NCBI GenBank assembly: GCA_963691815.1
Contig: OY829655.1
Span: 12,284,279-12,348,278, forward strand
Source of the DNA: Echiichthys vipera
Taxonomy: Eukaryota; Chordata; Actinopteri; Perciformes; Trachinidae
DNA: 64,000 nt
Direction of reading: 5' to 3'
Shown: positions 11,090 to 24,499 of the stretch, piece after piece
Numbering within the stretch: the stretch's first letter is position 1
How the letters are laid out: each line of letters opens with the position of its first letter
Notes under the pieces: generated by a model
The model's input: the letters and a program-made list of their open reading frames with translations, nothing else
Database searches by the model: none
What the model was told of the DNA's origin: nothing
Translations under genes and position numbers: made by a program

Positions 11090-14000
11090 TGTCTTCCTGA
11101 GATGAAAGCATAAAGAATAAAGCTGGAACCTTGAAGTATTCATGTCAGAATAACATGCCATTCCTCCTCAAGTCTATAGCTGCAGAGCTTTACAAGCATG
11201 TTTACAATTGTTATACAAAGTAGAAGATGTTAAAAATTGGTCAAGAGAACGATAATTACACTGAGTCCAACATGCTTTGTGGTATTATCCTCCTGAATCC
11301 CTGCTATCAGTCATACGAAGGTGTGCTGCAGGTGTCAGGAGCCAGCACAGGAGTTGGTGCTTTGACCATGTAAGGGGATTATGAAACTGATGATGCGTTG
11401 AAAGGTAACGCCTGCCTAAAAGTGAAGTGTTCAGGGCTTTGCTGCTGTCAAATGTGGCAGGTGCTAAGATAACACAAGTATCCAGATTACCTGGAGTCTC
11501 TCGCCCCAGCCCGTCCTCGCTCTTCTCCTTCTCTCCTAGTGTGATCTCTGCTAACGCTTTCTCAACACCTGACATCATCGCTGCATTTTAAAGCCCCCAC
11601 AACAGGCTAACTTTAACATTTAACTTTTATTGTTGTTGTAAATTGTGACTAGCGGTGCAATTTGGACTGTATTGATTTTCATGCATTGGATCCACTGTAT
11701 TCAGCATCTATTGTATCCAAGATTTTTTGCAGCCATTAATTTGATTTGTTGCTTTAAACAGCTGCGAACAGCTGTGGAATATATTAGAGTGCAGTTACTC
11801 AGGTACTGGGCTTTCAAGAATTGCCTTTTACGTGAGTATTTCCAGTTTTATCTTGTTCTTTTAACCACACACTGCATTCATCGGTCAGCTATAAATAGTA
11901 GTTCTTTGACAAATTAAAGCCCTATATACAAGTTAATTTGCTCTGCATGGCTACACAATAAACTTATAGCAGTTAAAATTAGCTCTATTGAATTCTGCCC
12001 AAATGTTAATGCATCAGTCATATGAATAAAACACAGAAGTTTAATAGCAATGTGTGTGTGTGCATGGATTTAAGAGGGCAACATACTGTATAAGGGACAG
12101 ACCGGAAGTAGAGAGGTGAATGTGTGTCAATAGAGTTATAAAAGAGCCAAGATGGACGGCTCTTAGAGAACGGGCTCGCCTGCAGTTACATCTTACTGCC
12201 AAAGAGGCCGCTAGAAATAACATATCTCAAATCTTACGGATTATGACTTTAAGACCTTTTTTTGAAATTTTGTTTTTATTCAGGAAATCAGGTGGGATAA
12301 GGTTAGATGAATATAATTTTTCTAAACAAAAACAAAGGAAAACATTCCCTCCAAAAAGTTTCACCTGTTTCCATAGATGTCAAAAGAAAAAGGAAAAATG
12401 ATCCGGACAAACCTTTTTTCACCTCTTATGAAATTGTAAACACAGGAGAGAAAACAATGTAGATCAGAAGTAAAAAATGGATTACCAATTGTTTAGATGT
12501 TTTGAAATACATTTTGCTGGTGAAACTTTAAACTGTTTAAACAGTTTTAATACAGAATGATTATTTATCCTGCAATATTTTTGTCGTATTGCTACTTTTC
12601 CTCAATCAACCACTCCCTTCGCTGGCTGTCATCTCAAAATAATGTCGTCACTGTTCAGTAACGATATGAGTTTCAGTTGGCAGTTTTAGCTTTCCATAGG
12701 CTTGATAGTGTTTTAGAGGCCAATTTCATCCAAATTTAGGATTAAATTCAAAAGATCCTACAGTTCAGCAAGGCAGCTATCAACAGCCTCAATATAAAAA
12801 CTCTGATATTGGTATCAGCCTTCAAAAACTATTGACACTGCTTTGCTTCAAGTACAGTTGCCTGTAAGTTGTTGTTGGTTTACACAAGGGATGTCCTGGC
12901 TTCCTTTTGACACCCAGTTTACTCCATTCTGCTCTACATTATGGCACTGATGAAAAAAAAAAGGGTGCCTAGAGAGAAATTAGATAATGCAGGTGACACG
13001 AAGCCCTGAAGGTGAATTAGGCTAGTTGCTATGTTGCAAATATAAAAGGCCAGGCCACTTGATGTCATACTTTGAGATATATTTGTAGGAATTTTATGCT
13101 AAAACTCCTTAAAATCCAAACAAAGCGTGTTAGCAAAGTTGGAGCTAAATCTGGCATAATTTCCTCTAATCTTCCCCATTTATTTTGAAACACTAAAACA
13201 CGTTCCTACAGTTCTGTCTTGGCAGCCTCCACACTGCAGGAGAGGTAATTGTGTGTGATTTGGGCAGTTTAGTGTATTGCTTCCTGCAGGGAAATGCTCT
13301 TTAATGATTCTGAATGCTTCAAAACAACGACTCATGCAAACACCAAACCAAATAGAAGTCCACCAATGTTCAAAAAAGGTAAGGTTAGGGCATGGTTTCA
13401 GTTAGTATCAGCTGCTGGGATGAGAGGAAAAGAGAAGACTGTGACACTGTAAACATGACTAATAACTCACAGCATAAGATTGGTGCTAGCCACAGGAGGC
13501 TTATATGACGTGCTGTAATTTATGATAATCTGTGAGGAGCCCCGAGTGACATGAATAGTTAGATGCTATGTTGCCACATCATATGTGCCAAAAAAGACTC
13601 CTAAACATAGTTCATTTTAGTACATTATAACTCTATGAGCTCAATTTGTTGGGCTATATTTGTATCGGAATAAAAAAAGAACTGCATTGAAAGAGAACCT
13701 CCACTGAGACACAAGTGGTCTTCATATTAACACATTGATATTATAAAAGTATAATTAAGAAGTCAATGGGCAGTATTTAGAGCTGTTGCTCTCTAACAAG
13801 ATTTTTAGTGTCTTTTCACTTGTTAGAGGTCAGGGTCAGTGTCAGTTCAACAGCTGTGGAGTTAGTAGTGATCCTGCGTTTCAATACCGATAACTACTAG
13901 TATGCCAGAAAAAAGATTTAGTATGTCCCAGTACATATATATAACATACCATATGCTAAAAATAGAATAATAAGTGGTAATGAAGCACAAAATTGTAGTG

Positions 14001-14380
14001 TCTTATTTTAATTTTCGCTAGCAGTTCCTAATACTTTAATCTGCCTACTTGATTTTTAGGCAAACAGATGTGACACATTCTTACACTCTTGTGGTCCTGT
14101 CGGAAAATGTAGCTCTCAAAACTGACCGTCACGGGATAAAAGCAGCAGTAACAGAACTAGCCCGGAGCACATTGTTTCTCATCAGTCTGTACAGCTGCTG
14201 TTGTGCTGATGACTTTTTCTTGCTATTAGATAATTCTGGTGACAGTCTCCATTGCACATTGAATGCGGAGTGGATTTAATGTGTAGCGAGAAATTAGCAC
14301 ACATACTAGGCTATTCAATGTGTGCTGATACACCAAAGTTGTGCACAGTTTAATGGTAATGTCACAGACTAAATGATAAC

Positions 14381-14399
14381 ACCCCCCCCCCCCCCCCCC
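14381..14399 (+). repeat. Poly-C tract
   Basis: An uninterrupted run of about 18 C follows GATAACA. Confidence 0.9.
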
Positions 14400-14947
14400 A
14401 CGACAATGTGATCCATGCTCTTCAGAATTTTTAGCGCTCTGTCCAGAGTAAGAGACAGAACTGTGGAGAAAGAGAAACGATGATACTGCCGTGATTGTAG
14501 TCATAAACACATCCGCAGCACTTTCCTTTGAGCTTGCCGCTCCCTCTCCTCTCACCATCAACACTTTTGCAAAATGTGAGGACAGTGAGAAGCTGGTCTG
14601 GTGTAAATGGGGCGTCGGTAGGATGAGTTTTAAGGCCTTTGAAGGTTGCCACAACCATTGAACGACCACATAAATGCATTGTATTGTATACATGATGTAT
14701 TGTAATGAGAAAATAAATACATCTCACCCTTACTCGGCTCCAAATGTAACAATACATTAGATACTGGCTCGATATTCACCGCAAATTATCCAAAGTATGT
14801 AGATGATGAATTCAGCCACAAATTCAATATTGGATCTATAACATCTTAAGCAGGAGTGTTAAGATATTAGAGGCTGTGATCTGTCTCATTCTCACAGAGG
14901 TCAGGTGGTAATGGCCTAAAGGATTTTACTGGAGGAGAGTAGATATG

Positions 14948-14949
<2 letters not shown>

Positions 14950-15002
<53 letters not shown>
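14950..15002 (+). repeat. (CA)n microsatellite
   Basis: About 26 pure CA units. Confidence 0.95.
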
Positions 15003-15007
<5 letters not shown>

Positions 15008-18000
15008 ACCATAGCCTTCTGTGATTGGTAAGGTGCCCCCGGTGTGGATTTGCTGTTGCGATCCACCACAGTGGTGAAGCACCTGCCATGTGTTTCCCTG
15101 GACTGCCTCTGATTAAAAGTGATGGCTCTGGAGCGTGAGGCTGTTCCAGCGATCAGAGCACCAATCTATTCTTCAGCAGCGTGTAGACTCTGGGCGCTGG
15201 GCTGCCTAAGCGCCTCCAGGGCCTTCTCTCCTGGAACCGGCTCTGGGTGTGAATCATTACAAATTATATGCCCTGTAACATCAGGAGGAAGATGGCTAGG
15301 GAAGGACATGGGGCAGGGGATTGCAGGTCGAGAATGGTTTTAATGTGAGCAGAGCCGAATGTTGGACGCTTGAAAGCAAGAGGCTGCAGTCAATCCAGGG
15401 TCTAATGCTAGCCGTAGCGGCTGAGCAGCTCTAATATGGCAGGTGTTGTGTTGCAATAGTGAAAGTATTACGCTAGGCAGCGGTGAAGCCGGTGTCATTT
15501 CTGTGGGGCGTCCAGATTTTTACTACGTAGTAGCGCATCAAGTTAATGAACCTTCAGACACAGAAAATTAGCTGAGAAATGAATTGCACCACCAAAGTGA
15601 GGTCAATTTGCACAGATAAATCCATGAAGAACAATGGAGTGGATCATTGGAACAGCTCTGCTTGCACTGATGAGCAGGTTAATTGCCCATTTTGTTTATT
15701 GTGAGGAAGATGCCTGAAACCAATTTTCCCCAGACGCATATCCCAACCTTATGTGCTGGGGAAGCAAAATCATTTATGGAAAACTCAAAAACAGGTTATT
15801 TTAGCTGAGTGAACTTGGCAATGAGGACGACACAGAGGCTCTCACACATAACAACAAAAAAAACAGGTAGAAAAGTCACTCTCAGATCGTGAGTGGGGGC
15901 CACATTGTCAACTATGTCAGGTTGAGAGAGATTCCATCGCCTGCATCAAAACAGCACTGCAGCCTCGCCCTGCGGCCCCAGAACCCATCACAGCCGAGCA
16001 CAATGTCGCCGGCTGCTCACTGCAAATGCATTTTAATGGCATCTCTTCAGATGATCCAGAAGCCAGATGTCACTGGCTTCTTAATAACTTTCTAGAGGCT
16101 AGTTCTGGTCACTGTGGCAATTACCTTTATGTCAGGCCTCTAAAAGATATGTCTACCCACGGGACAAGCAGGCAGCCGGCTCCATAATGCTCATTACAGA
16201 TGAATGTTGAGGCTGATTCATCCTGACTTAGTGTGTGGCTTGCTGCTGCTCAGACCACTGTCAGTATTTAAGTTACAATAGCCAAGTGGATAGAATTGAT
16301 TGACAGTTAAATCAAATGGAACATGAGGGCGGAGCTTTTACAAATGATAATTAAACTATACTAGTGACATTTGTGCATGTGTCATTTAGTTTTTATTTGA
16401 GATGGTCCTTGGGATACAAAAACACCAATAAAAACATAAAATATAAAAAAGAATTTGGCAAATACAATTTCATACACATACATACATAGAGCTATGTTTA
16501 TGAAAACAAGGAGAAAATAGTGTTTTAAAGGAAAATCATGCAGCCCACCCCATCTAATAATATCTATGGAACGCTCTACTCCAAAGGCTGATATCAGAGT
16601 GTATGCAACATTAACACGTTTTCTTCAGGGCAATTTGTGAAAAGATGTTTAAAGTGACTAAGTACTTATTCTTCTTTGCAGTAATTCTCACCAACAAGGT
16701 GCATAGACTGACACAGCTTTGAATGCCTTTTGACAGATTAAAGAAGGCAAAAAGATCCAGTGCAGTAATTGCTTTTGAAGTAAGATAAAATGCTGGAGAT
16801 GTATAGGTAATTTATTCAACTGTGCCTCTAGTATAAATAACCTGTATTTTTTCTCTGTTGATATAAGAAGCAACAGCCTGTCACTGACAGCTAGACTAAG
16901 TGTGTGTACTTTAAGGATGTTGTGGAGGATTAACTTTCCAAAACTCTGTTTTCCCAACTTCTATGCTGACACAAATACTGTATTTATGAGGCAAATTCAT
17001 GGGATACCCTTTTTTTTCTTTAGGCCAAGCAATATTGATCTTTGAGAATTAAAAAACTCTGATCTTATATAAAATAAATACATAACAAAATGATAATTTC
17101 TGAATGATTTTAGATGTGGTTAGTAAAGAAAAACATTCTACAGTTGAAAAGGGCAGAAAGGTAATCTTGACGCTTTTCCTAAATTACCTCAAAAAGAGTT
17201 TTGGATAAATATATCAGTTAAATTAACAGATAATATCGACCATTTTCAGTGTATGCCTTCAGTGATATCCTACCCCCCTGGGGGGAGTCTTTAGAAACCT
17301 AACAGCTAAACTAAGGATTTTAAAGCATTTCCAAACAAACCCCTATTTTCTAAGTATAGTTACATTAAAGGTTTTGCTGTTGATGCCTAACATTACAAGG
17401 CATGCTTAAGAATTTCATATTTATATTTAAAATTCTATTAATGTAAAGATACCTTACTGAGTGAGACCAGTATTATTTGAAAAGCATGTGCCTTAATAAA
17501 AAGCATCCCAATATTCCAAACTTCTTAATGTGTTCAAAACAATATTTGGAACTTGCATTTACACATTGTCCACCGATGTGTGATGATCACACCGTTACCC
17601 ACATATGAGTATATATTATGATTACTGAAAATATTAATAGATAAAAAATATATGTATAGTAATGGGCTAGTCTACCTTAAACAACAGCTAATAACGATAG
17701 TAGCTTGAACTTTGACAATTTTGATCTCCTTCTTTGTCTTATTAGTGCACTACATTTACTTCCAGACAATTTTGCAGTTTAACTGAAGGTGAAAAAATTC
17801 ATAAACCGGCCTCAAAATTTTCCACAGTAGAACAAACAAGTGGTGTCAATGACACATGCATTACTTTTTTTGCAAAAGATCTCACAGTGAAACACTTCTC
17901 TCCGCCTGAAATTATAGAGTGTAAATTACTGCAACACTTTACTGCAACGCTTCACCTGTCAGTGGTGAGGCCTAAGGCTGAAATGATGACTTATACATGT

Positions 18001-18515
18001 TATGAATAAATATAATGGAAAACAACAGAAATAAGCAGCTTCAGTAAACACAATAATGGTGGATATCCATTACAATTACTGACAGCATTTATAGTTCATC
18101 CACCTTTATCTATAATGCTCTATTATGACTCTTTTATTAGCCATTTGGTATATAGATGTAATACCTCTGCTTGGGGCTGTAAGGTTCATGCACCTCTCTA
18201 TGTTTTTCAGTTAGGATGTACAGGAAAAGGAAGAAGCTACACAGACGGATATCTGCAACATTTGTCACTAGTCACTTTGCCAAGTGCTGTTGAAATTATT
18301 TTTTTCTGCTCCGTAAGTCTGCAGTTATTATCATAATAATGTTTTGTTTCAAGTCGCCCTGAAACCCCTCTAGCACAGCAGCACCGATTAAGAAATCTTA
18401 ATTAAGCTTTTGTAGATTCTCCTTCATCAGACCTTGCCTCTTTTTTTTCTTGTTATACAAAAACCCAGATTCCTTTAGTCTGTTTTGAGAGACACCACTT
18501 CCGCCTAAATGAACG

Positions 18516-18517
<2 letters not shown>

Positions 18518-18571
<54 letters not shown>

Positions 18572-18574
18572 CAG

Positions 18575-18667
<93 letters not shown>
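18518..18667 (+). repeat. Compound (GT)n-(GA)n microsatellite
   Basis: About 26 GT units (18518-18570) are joined by ACAGCA to about 45 GA units (18577-18667). The GA part is a 91-bp polypurine tract able to form a triplex. Confidence 0.97.
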
Positions 18668-18673
<6 letters not shown>

Positions 18674-20420
18674 AGCCTGTGTGTCAGTGCGAGCTTTCAA
18701 GTTCCTGGTGCTTCATCTCTCTCGGGGCATATAAGTATTAGATATCCCTCTGCTGATCCCCTTGTTGTCACAGCAATTTCCCCAGTTGCTCATCATACTT
18801 AAACTCTTCTCTCATTTACATTATAATCATCCTATACAAAGCTCACCTGAGATTTACACTGAAAGACAAAATTTGGTTTCACCTCTTAAGCTGCGCGGCA
18901 TGACACCCAATATGTTATGGATACAACAGCTCGAGCTGGTGGGAAGACAAGTATGTCTCCCTTGTTCACAGCAGTGGAGAAATGTTCCTGTTGGGAGCCC
19001 GCGGTTCCACAGATTTTATGTTCAGCGTCGCCTGTTATTGTGATGTTGTAAGAGTCAAATCAAATTAACAGCTGAGCTCACGCAAGGTATTACTAAGTGG
19101 CAGTATCAGTGAGGGAATACTGCCTCTGGAATTGGTTGATTAAATGGCTGTGGATGTGATGAGCTACACAGGGGGCATTATTACAGTGTTGCCTCATTCA
19201 TCCATGTTTATAGGGGGCAACTGTCTTAATTAAGCATTGTGAGGGCTGAGAGATGGGTCAGGCTCACTGTCCATGGGAGACACATTGATTTCACATTACA
19301 TATCCAGATAACCGAGACATTACATCCTGCTTGCTACATTAAGATCTTACTACGGTCTAGTCATAAGTACTGTAGCCTAGTAAAGAAAAAACTGTGATCA
19401 TAAGGTACACAGTTGCACAACATTAGATGTGTGTGTAATCTTTTAACATGTCAAATAGAAAGCTTTATGGGAATGTGAGTTTGTCAAAACAAATTGCAGC
19501 AGACAGACCTAGTTTGTTAACTGTGTACACATGAGCCTCCGTTAGGCTTACAGCAAAATTATAATTAGTCTGAAAGTAGTGCACAGCAGCTCAGTGAGAA
19601 TTCAAACAGCCGCTGCTCGGTGCTTTCAACATCTGTTTCTCCCAGTGATCCCTACAACCGGGCCTGGAGAAAGCCGGCACTGCTAATTACTAATAAAACC
19701 AGCTAAGCTTATTGCCGTGAATTATTAAAGCTTTATCTGAAGTGGACCAGGAATCGCTCCTGAAGCTAAAAGGCCTTGAGGCACAAGGAGGGATCACAGT
19801 TCATTGCTGCGTCTGGATTACCATTTTAGCACATACTTTACCATAGTACTTGAGAAGCTTGTTTTATTGTTGGGAACCATTACAAGCTAAAGTTTATATG
19901 CGTGGGGTATCTAAGCATAGCACGGCTGGTGAGAGACCAGCTCACATGAGCATAGTCCAGGGGATTTGCACTGTCATGTAATCTGACAAGTCTTCCTAAA
20001 ATATTAAAAGTTTTATGCAAATATGAGCCTAGATAGAGTACATCGCTACATCCAGAATTATTCCGATAGGTGTCTGGCATTTCTTGGTCTCGGTGCCACT
20101 AGTGTCATAACTCCTGGAACTAAAACTACACATAGTTTGGGGTTGTATTTGCAAAAAAAAGGTTTTATTAATGCCCCTCTCTCTTAAGTCCTTTGACCAA
20201 CATCACGCCATGTCTCTGTCGTCTTGGTTGCTGCGAAGGAATGCACACATACAACACAGCATCCTCACCCACCACACACACAAAAGCATACTGTATAAAT
20301 AGCACTGTTTCATATCAGTTTTGTAAACTACTATCCATTAGAGGTAGGCAAATTTCTCCTTTAACTTCAAGAAGAAGATAACACTACTTATAATTTTTAC
20401 TTATAAAGAACCCTCACTCT

Positions 20421-20490
20421 TATGTAAAGTGTCTTGAGATAACTTCTGTTATGATTTGGCACTATAAATAAAATAAAATAGAATTGAATT
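20421..20490 (+). repeat. LINE/SINE-type 3' tail, second copy
   Basis: AAGTGTCTTGAGATAACTTC, then TTATGATTTGGCACTATAAA and GAATTGAATTC, match the block at 994-1131 with substitutions. Confidence 0.55.
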
Positions 20491-21297
20491 CTTTTAAAGA
20501 ATTAGTATGTGCCTTATAAGCAGTTATTAGCATTGATAATAGTTATGAGTAGTTGAATGTTTTTGTTGTTTTTCAGTTAAGTGGGTAATAACATTCACTG
20601 CAGTTTGTCCGTTAATCCAGTCGTGCATCTGGTAGACAGAAGTCTAAATGACGAACACTGTATATGAAGCCACAACTATGAATTTCATTTTACAGAGTCC
20701 AAAAACTAGATTCCTTTCATACATTTGATTTTGCCAAGGAATCGGTTGGCTGTGCTCGGCTTTTTATTATTATTATTATTATTTTCAATAAAATTACATT
20801 TTTCCAAGGACCGAGCACTCCTTCCGCAGTCTGATTGAAGTGCCAGTGTCTGTTTGAAAGTACTTGTTGTAAAGCTTTAGTTTACTAAGCACAATGTTCC
20901 CCAAGGGTACCTTAGCTGTAGCGTTTCCTTAAGTAAATACTAACATGTGTGACAAGGGGGTGGCTCCATGCTCTTTGTGGGATTTTCTTCCTTTCCATCT
21001 TCAATGCTGAAGTTCTGTTTCATTTATTCTCTGTGCTGAACTGCTGCTGTGGCATTTTTACAGTGCAATCACCGAGAAAACATTGTCTATCAGTGTTGAA
21101 TTTACTTTGATTTTCTGTTATGTCTGGTCTGTGAAAGGTATCACTGTGAACTACATTATGCTTTGTTTTACATTCTCTGAACAGAAACATTAAATTCATG
21201 CATGTCTGTGCACCACTATTGCAAAAATATATATCAAAAATTCTGTATGTCATTTAATGTTGTTTTTCTCTCTACCTTTGCTCTGCTTCATCTGAAG

Positions 21298-22044
21298 GTC
21301 ACATGCAGGAAGGTGCACGGAGGAACCACAGAGCTCATTGAGTGGGGCGACAGTGATAATGCACAGAAGATTTCTCCCACGGGGGCCAGTCCACGGATCC
21401 TCAACCCCCTGCGTTTGTTTGCCAGGGGCTCCCCCGGGTTCAAAAGCAACATGAGGGAAATTACATATTTACAGAACATGGAGGACTTCTGGGACTGGTT
21501 ATCTAACCAGACAGATGCTCAGGGTGCACAGGCCAGAACTAAACGCAGGCCCATCGTCAAGACTGGCAAGTTCAAAAAGATGTTCGGGTGGGGGGACTTC
21601 CACTCAAACATCAAGACTGTCAAACTCAACCTGCTGATCACGGGCAAGATTGTGGACCACGGCAACGGCACTTTTAGCGTTTATTTTCGCCACAACTCCA
21701 CGGGCCTGGGGAACGTGTCGGTCAGCCTGGTGCCGCCCTCCAAGGTGGTTGAGTTTGAGATCGCCCAGCAGTCCACGCTGGAGACCAAAGACACCAAATC
21801 ATTCAACTGTCGCATTGAATACGAGAAGACGGACCGCAACAAGAAGACCGCCCTGTGTGGCTTTGACCCGTCTAAGGTCTGTTATCAGGAGCAGACGCAG
21901 AGCCATGTGTCCTGGCTGTGCTCGAAACCCTTCAAAGTCATATGCATCTATATAGCCTTTTACAGTGTCGACTATAAATTGGTGCAGAAGGTATGCCCTG
22001 ACTACAACTACCATAGTGACACACCCTACTCCTCCACAGGATGA
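21298..22044 (+). CDS. nxph2: Neurexophilin 2, coding exon 2 (residues 16-263)
   Basis: Neurexophilins are secreted neuronal glycoproteins that bind an LNS domain of alpha-neurexins at synapses. This exon gives 248 residues, so with exon 1 the protein is 263 long, against about 264 for mammalian NXPH2. Residues 16-95 are a variable pro-region. A dibasic site (RTKRRPIVKTGKFKK, from residue 95) precedes the conserved mature part. N-glycosylation sequons are at N85, N138, N148 and N154. Six cysteines of the C-terminal domain are present: C186, C202, C210, C223, C231 and C248. The stop follows the YHSDTPYSSTG end. The variant residues VPPSKVVEFE, IAFYSVDYK and the SPRILNPLRLF segment of the pro-region fit NXPH2 rather than NXPH1. 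The exon begins after TCATCTGAAG, and the open frame upstream of 21298 is intronic. It is not possible to say which teleost duplicate this is. Confidence 0.97.
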   Translation, partial: VTCRKVHGGTTELIEWGDSDNAQKISPTGASPRILNPLRLFARGSPGFKSNMREITYLQNMEDFWDWLSNQTDAQGAQARTKRRPIVKTGKFKKMFGWGDFHSNIKTVKLNLLITGKIVDHGNGTFSVYFRHNSTGLGNVSVSLVPPSKVVEFEIAQQSTLETKDTKSFNCRIEYEKTDRNKKTALCGFDPSKVCYQEQTQSHVSWLCSKPFKVICIYIAFYSVDYKLVQKVCPDYNYHSDTPYSSTG

Positions 22045-24220
22045 TCTAGCCATTGTCAGTATGCATCAAACATTTTGTCGGATCTTCAAATAATGTAAAT
22101 GTCAACCTCTAAGCTCCTTGTCCCGAAATACCTAAATACCTGAGACATATGGTGTGGGAAGGGAGGGGTTTCATACATTGTTACAACAAATGTATTTTGT
22201 AAATACAGATCACTTGAGATAGTTAGGTGTCCAGGGACTTGGTTTTAGGGGTTGACTTGGGATTCAGAGCTTGCTAACCAACCCTGGGTGACTCCTCCCC
22301 CATCACAACAGCACATGTTCTCTGTAAACCACTGGTATAATTAACATATTGTCCAGATGTTTTCTTCAAGGCTAGGCTATAGGCAAGGAGCCTCCCCAGT
22401 TGGAAGTGCTGGCTTCTGTGCCAGACAGGGCTGCATTGATGCCAACATTATCAAACAATTTCCTCATCTCATTTAAACAGTTATGTGATGAAATATGACA
22501 AGACTTTGAATCATGTTAAAAACTACAATACCAAGACATTTGATTTATTATTACACGGGGCATAAAATCAAATATTTCACATTTGAAACGTCACTTCATT
22601 TTGACTGATTAGTTAAAATGGTCCGTTCATTGCCTTGGAAGTAGAGCTAATTTGTTACTGTTAACAGAACACAGGCAGGACAGAGTCTATTATTTCAGAT
22701 TAGCTTGATCAATTGGTATTTTCTCAAGTAGCTCTGAATAATTCATATGGCTTTACAATCTATATTTTATCTCTTAGTTTTCTCTCATGGCAACTGGAAA
22801 AGTGAACTGATTGATTATGTGCCCATGCCAAAATAAATTGATCCAACATTTCTAATCCAAAAGCAAGCAGAGAGCATAATCATAAATCACTACACATGTA
22901 GGTACCCATCCATGTATAACCTGGCTGCTGCCTTAAGATGTGTGCTCCTTAAAATGTGCTGGTTCTCTGCTGCAATCATCATAAGGCATGTGTATGCTAA
23001 ACTAGTCTGAAATCCAACATCTGTGTTTGCAGGATGCACTTTGAGGCATCAGCCTGCCGAGCGGCCCCGCAGTGGATTAATGTGTCAGGGGTGGGGGGGT
23101 GGGGGGCGATAATTGCAGGACAGGTGGATTTAGTGAGTCTGGCAGACAATTATCAGCACTTTGTCATGGTCCTGCCACCAGCCCTGACATTACCTGTCTT
23201 TAATAGGCTTTAATTAGCCTGGGAAATTTCATTTACCTAAGACCAAGAGTGGAGAAACCAAAAGCAAAAAAAGTACAAAATCCGTCTGGAATTTTAATGA
23301 GAAGTGGGACCTACATTTGAAAATGTCATACATTTCCCACTTGTACAGTCGGCTTAAAATGACTGACTTTTGTGTAGAAGTGGATAACATCCAGTCTTGT
23401 AGTAAATGGTGAAATCTGCTTTTACTTAGCAATCACTTCAACAGTTTTAAAAAAGGTTTTTTGGAAACCATCAACATACTGTATGTCATAAATTGTGTTA
23501 ATATCCAGGATTTTAATAGACTAGGGCATGTGCCACTGCCTAATCACATGACAATTATTTCTGTCAATGTTACTTTATTTGCTGTATCTCATGTCTTTCC
23601 CCATCAGCTGTAAATGATCCGGTCACAATATACACATGAGAGGTGTATGATAAAATTATGAAATGACTAAATCTGAGTTGATCTATGTTGATGTTTTAGT
23701 TCTACTCCTTTGTGCAAAAGCTGTGTATTACTGTGTAACTCTAAAACTAAACGTGTTTACTTATGGATTCAGAGCAAACAATGTCAATTTATTCTGTTTT
23801 TTTTCCCCAAGATAAATATGTCAAGTATACTGTTCCTTATTTTTGGTGTTTGTTAATCGATATCATGTAGATAGATGTCATATTTATTGCTTATAGATTG
23901 CTCTAGTTTCCATTTTTTGTAATCCTTGCAAATTGTAGCATTTGATTTCCTGCTTGCTTAAATCTTGTTTAAACCGTTTGACCTGTAAAATAGTAAAAAA
24001 AGAAAAAAAAAAAGAAAAAAAAAGAGCACTGGTGTGCGTGTGTGTGTGTAGTATAAGTACAAATGTTCATTTTGGAATGTTTGATTTCATAGGGGGTTCA
24101 TTTTGTTAAAATGAAATTGTAAAGCTCAATTTAGGTTTTTATGGCATTAAACCGTATTTGAACCTGGCTCACAGCATATTGTCAAACTGAGTCAACTCCA
24201 GTCTGTCGGTGCTCACAGTT
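22045..24220 (+). other. nxph2: nxph2 3' UTR and convergent intergenic DNA
   Basis: This AT-rich stretch has no coding signal. Possible + strand poly(A) signals are AATAAA at 22832-22837 and ATTAAA near 24145. An A-rich run lies at 23995-24023. The block 23030-23230 (GC-rich, with TTTAATTAGC and GATAATTGC motifs) looks like conserved non-coding DNA. The true transcript end cannot be chosen from sequence. Confidence 0.45.
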
Positions 24221-24227
24221 GTTTCAT

Positions 24228-24233
24228 TTTATT
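24228..24233 (-). terminator. Candidate poly(A) signal, - strand
   Basis: AATAAA reads on the - strand here. It lies about 64 nt beyond the stop of the open segment 24297-24491 and about 3.2 kb beyond the spopl stop. It could end a long spopl 3' UTR or an unrecognised terminal exon. Confidence 0.35.
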
Positions 24234-24296
24234 CCTACAAGGACTGCTCAACAGGATAAACACACACATTTAAGAGGTACATTTCAGTGTAGCTTT

Positions 24297-24491
24297 TTAA
24301 TGGCCAATAAATCTGTGTCCACAGGCGTGGATGATACCAGAGGTACACCTCAGGGAGCACATCCATTTTGCAGTGGCCATCAGGGACAGGGGTCTTTTCA
24401 TCGCTTCCATTACTCTTATCTGATCAGAGTGAGGCACCCACTCCTTAGGCATCAAGTCACACCAGGCGTTCCTGCTGCACACATCCACATC
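24297..24491 (-). other. Candidate unrecognised terminal exon, or part of spopl 3' UTR
   Basis: On the - strand TTTTCCCAG is followed by 64 open codons beginning DVDVCSRNAWCDLMPKEW and ending ACGHRFIGH, then TAA, then AATAAA at 24233-24228. Base composition is more GC-rich than the flanks. I do not recognise the peptide. The opposite strand is also open across it, which weakens the coding case. It may instead be conserved 3' UTR sequence. Confidence 0.25.
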
Positions 24492-24499
24492 CTGGGAAA

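Noticed and set aside
14226..14693. 155-codon - strand frame
   Set aside because: It crosses a poly-C run that yields poly-Gly, and has no splice borders or recognisable domain.
21202..21297. Open frame extending upstream of nxph2 exon 2
   Set aside because: It is intronic; the acceptor at 21297 and the signal peptide in exon 1 explain the protein start.
21298..22044. Assignment as nxph1 instead of nxph2
   Set aside because: The pro-region (SPRILNPLRLF, MEDFWDWL) and VPPSKVVEFE and IAFYSVDYK segments agree with NXPH2, as does the spopl neighbour.
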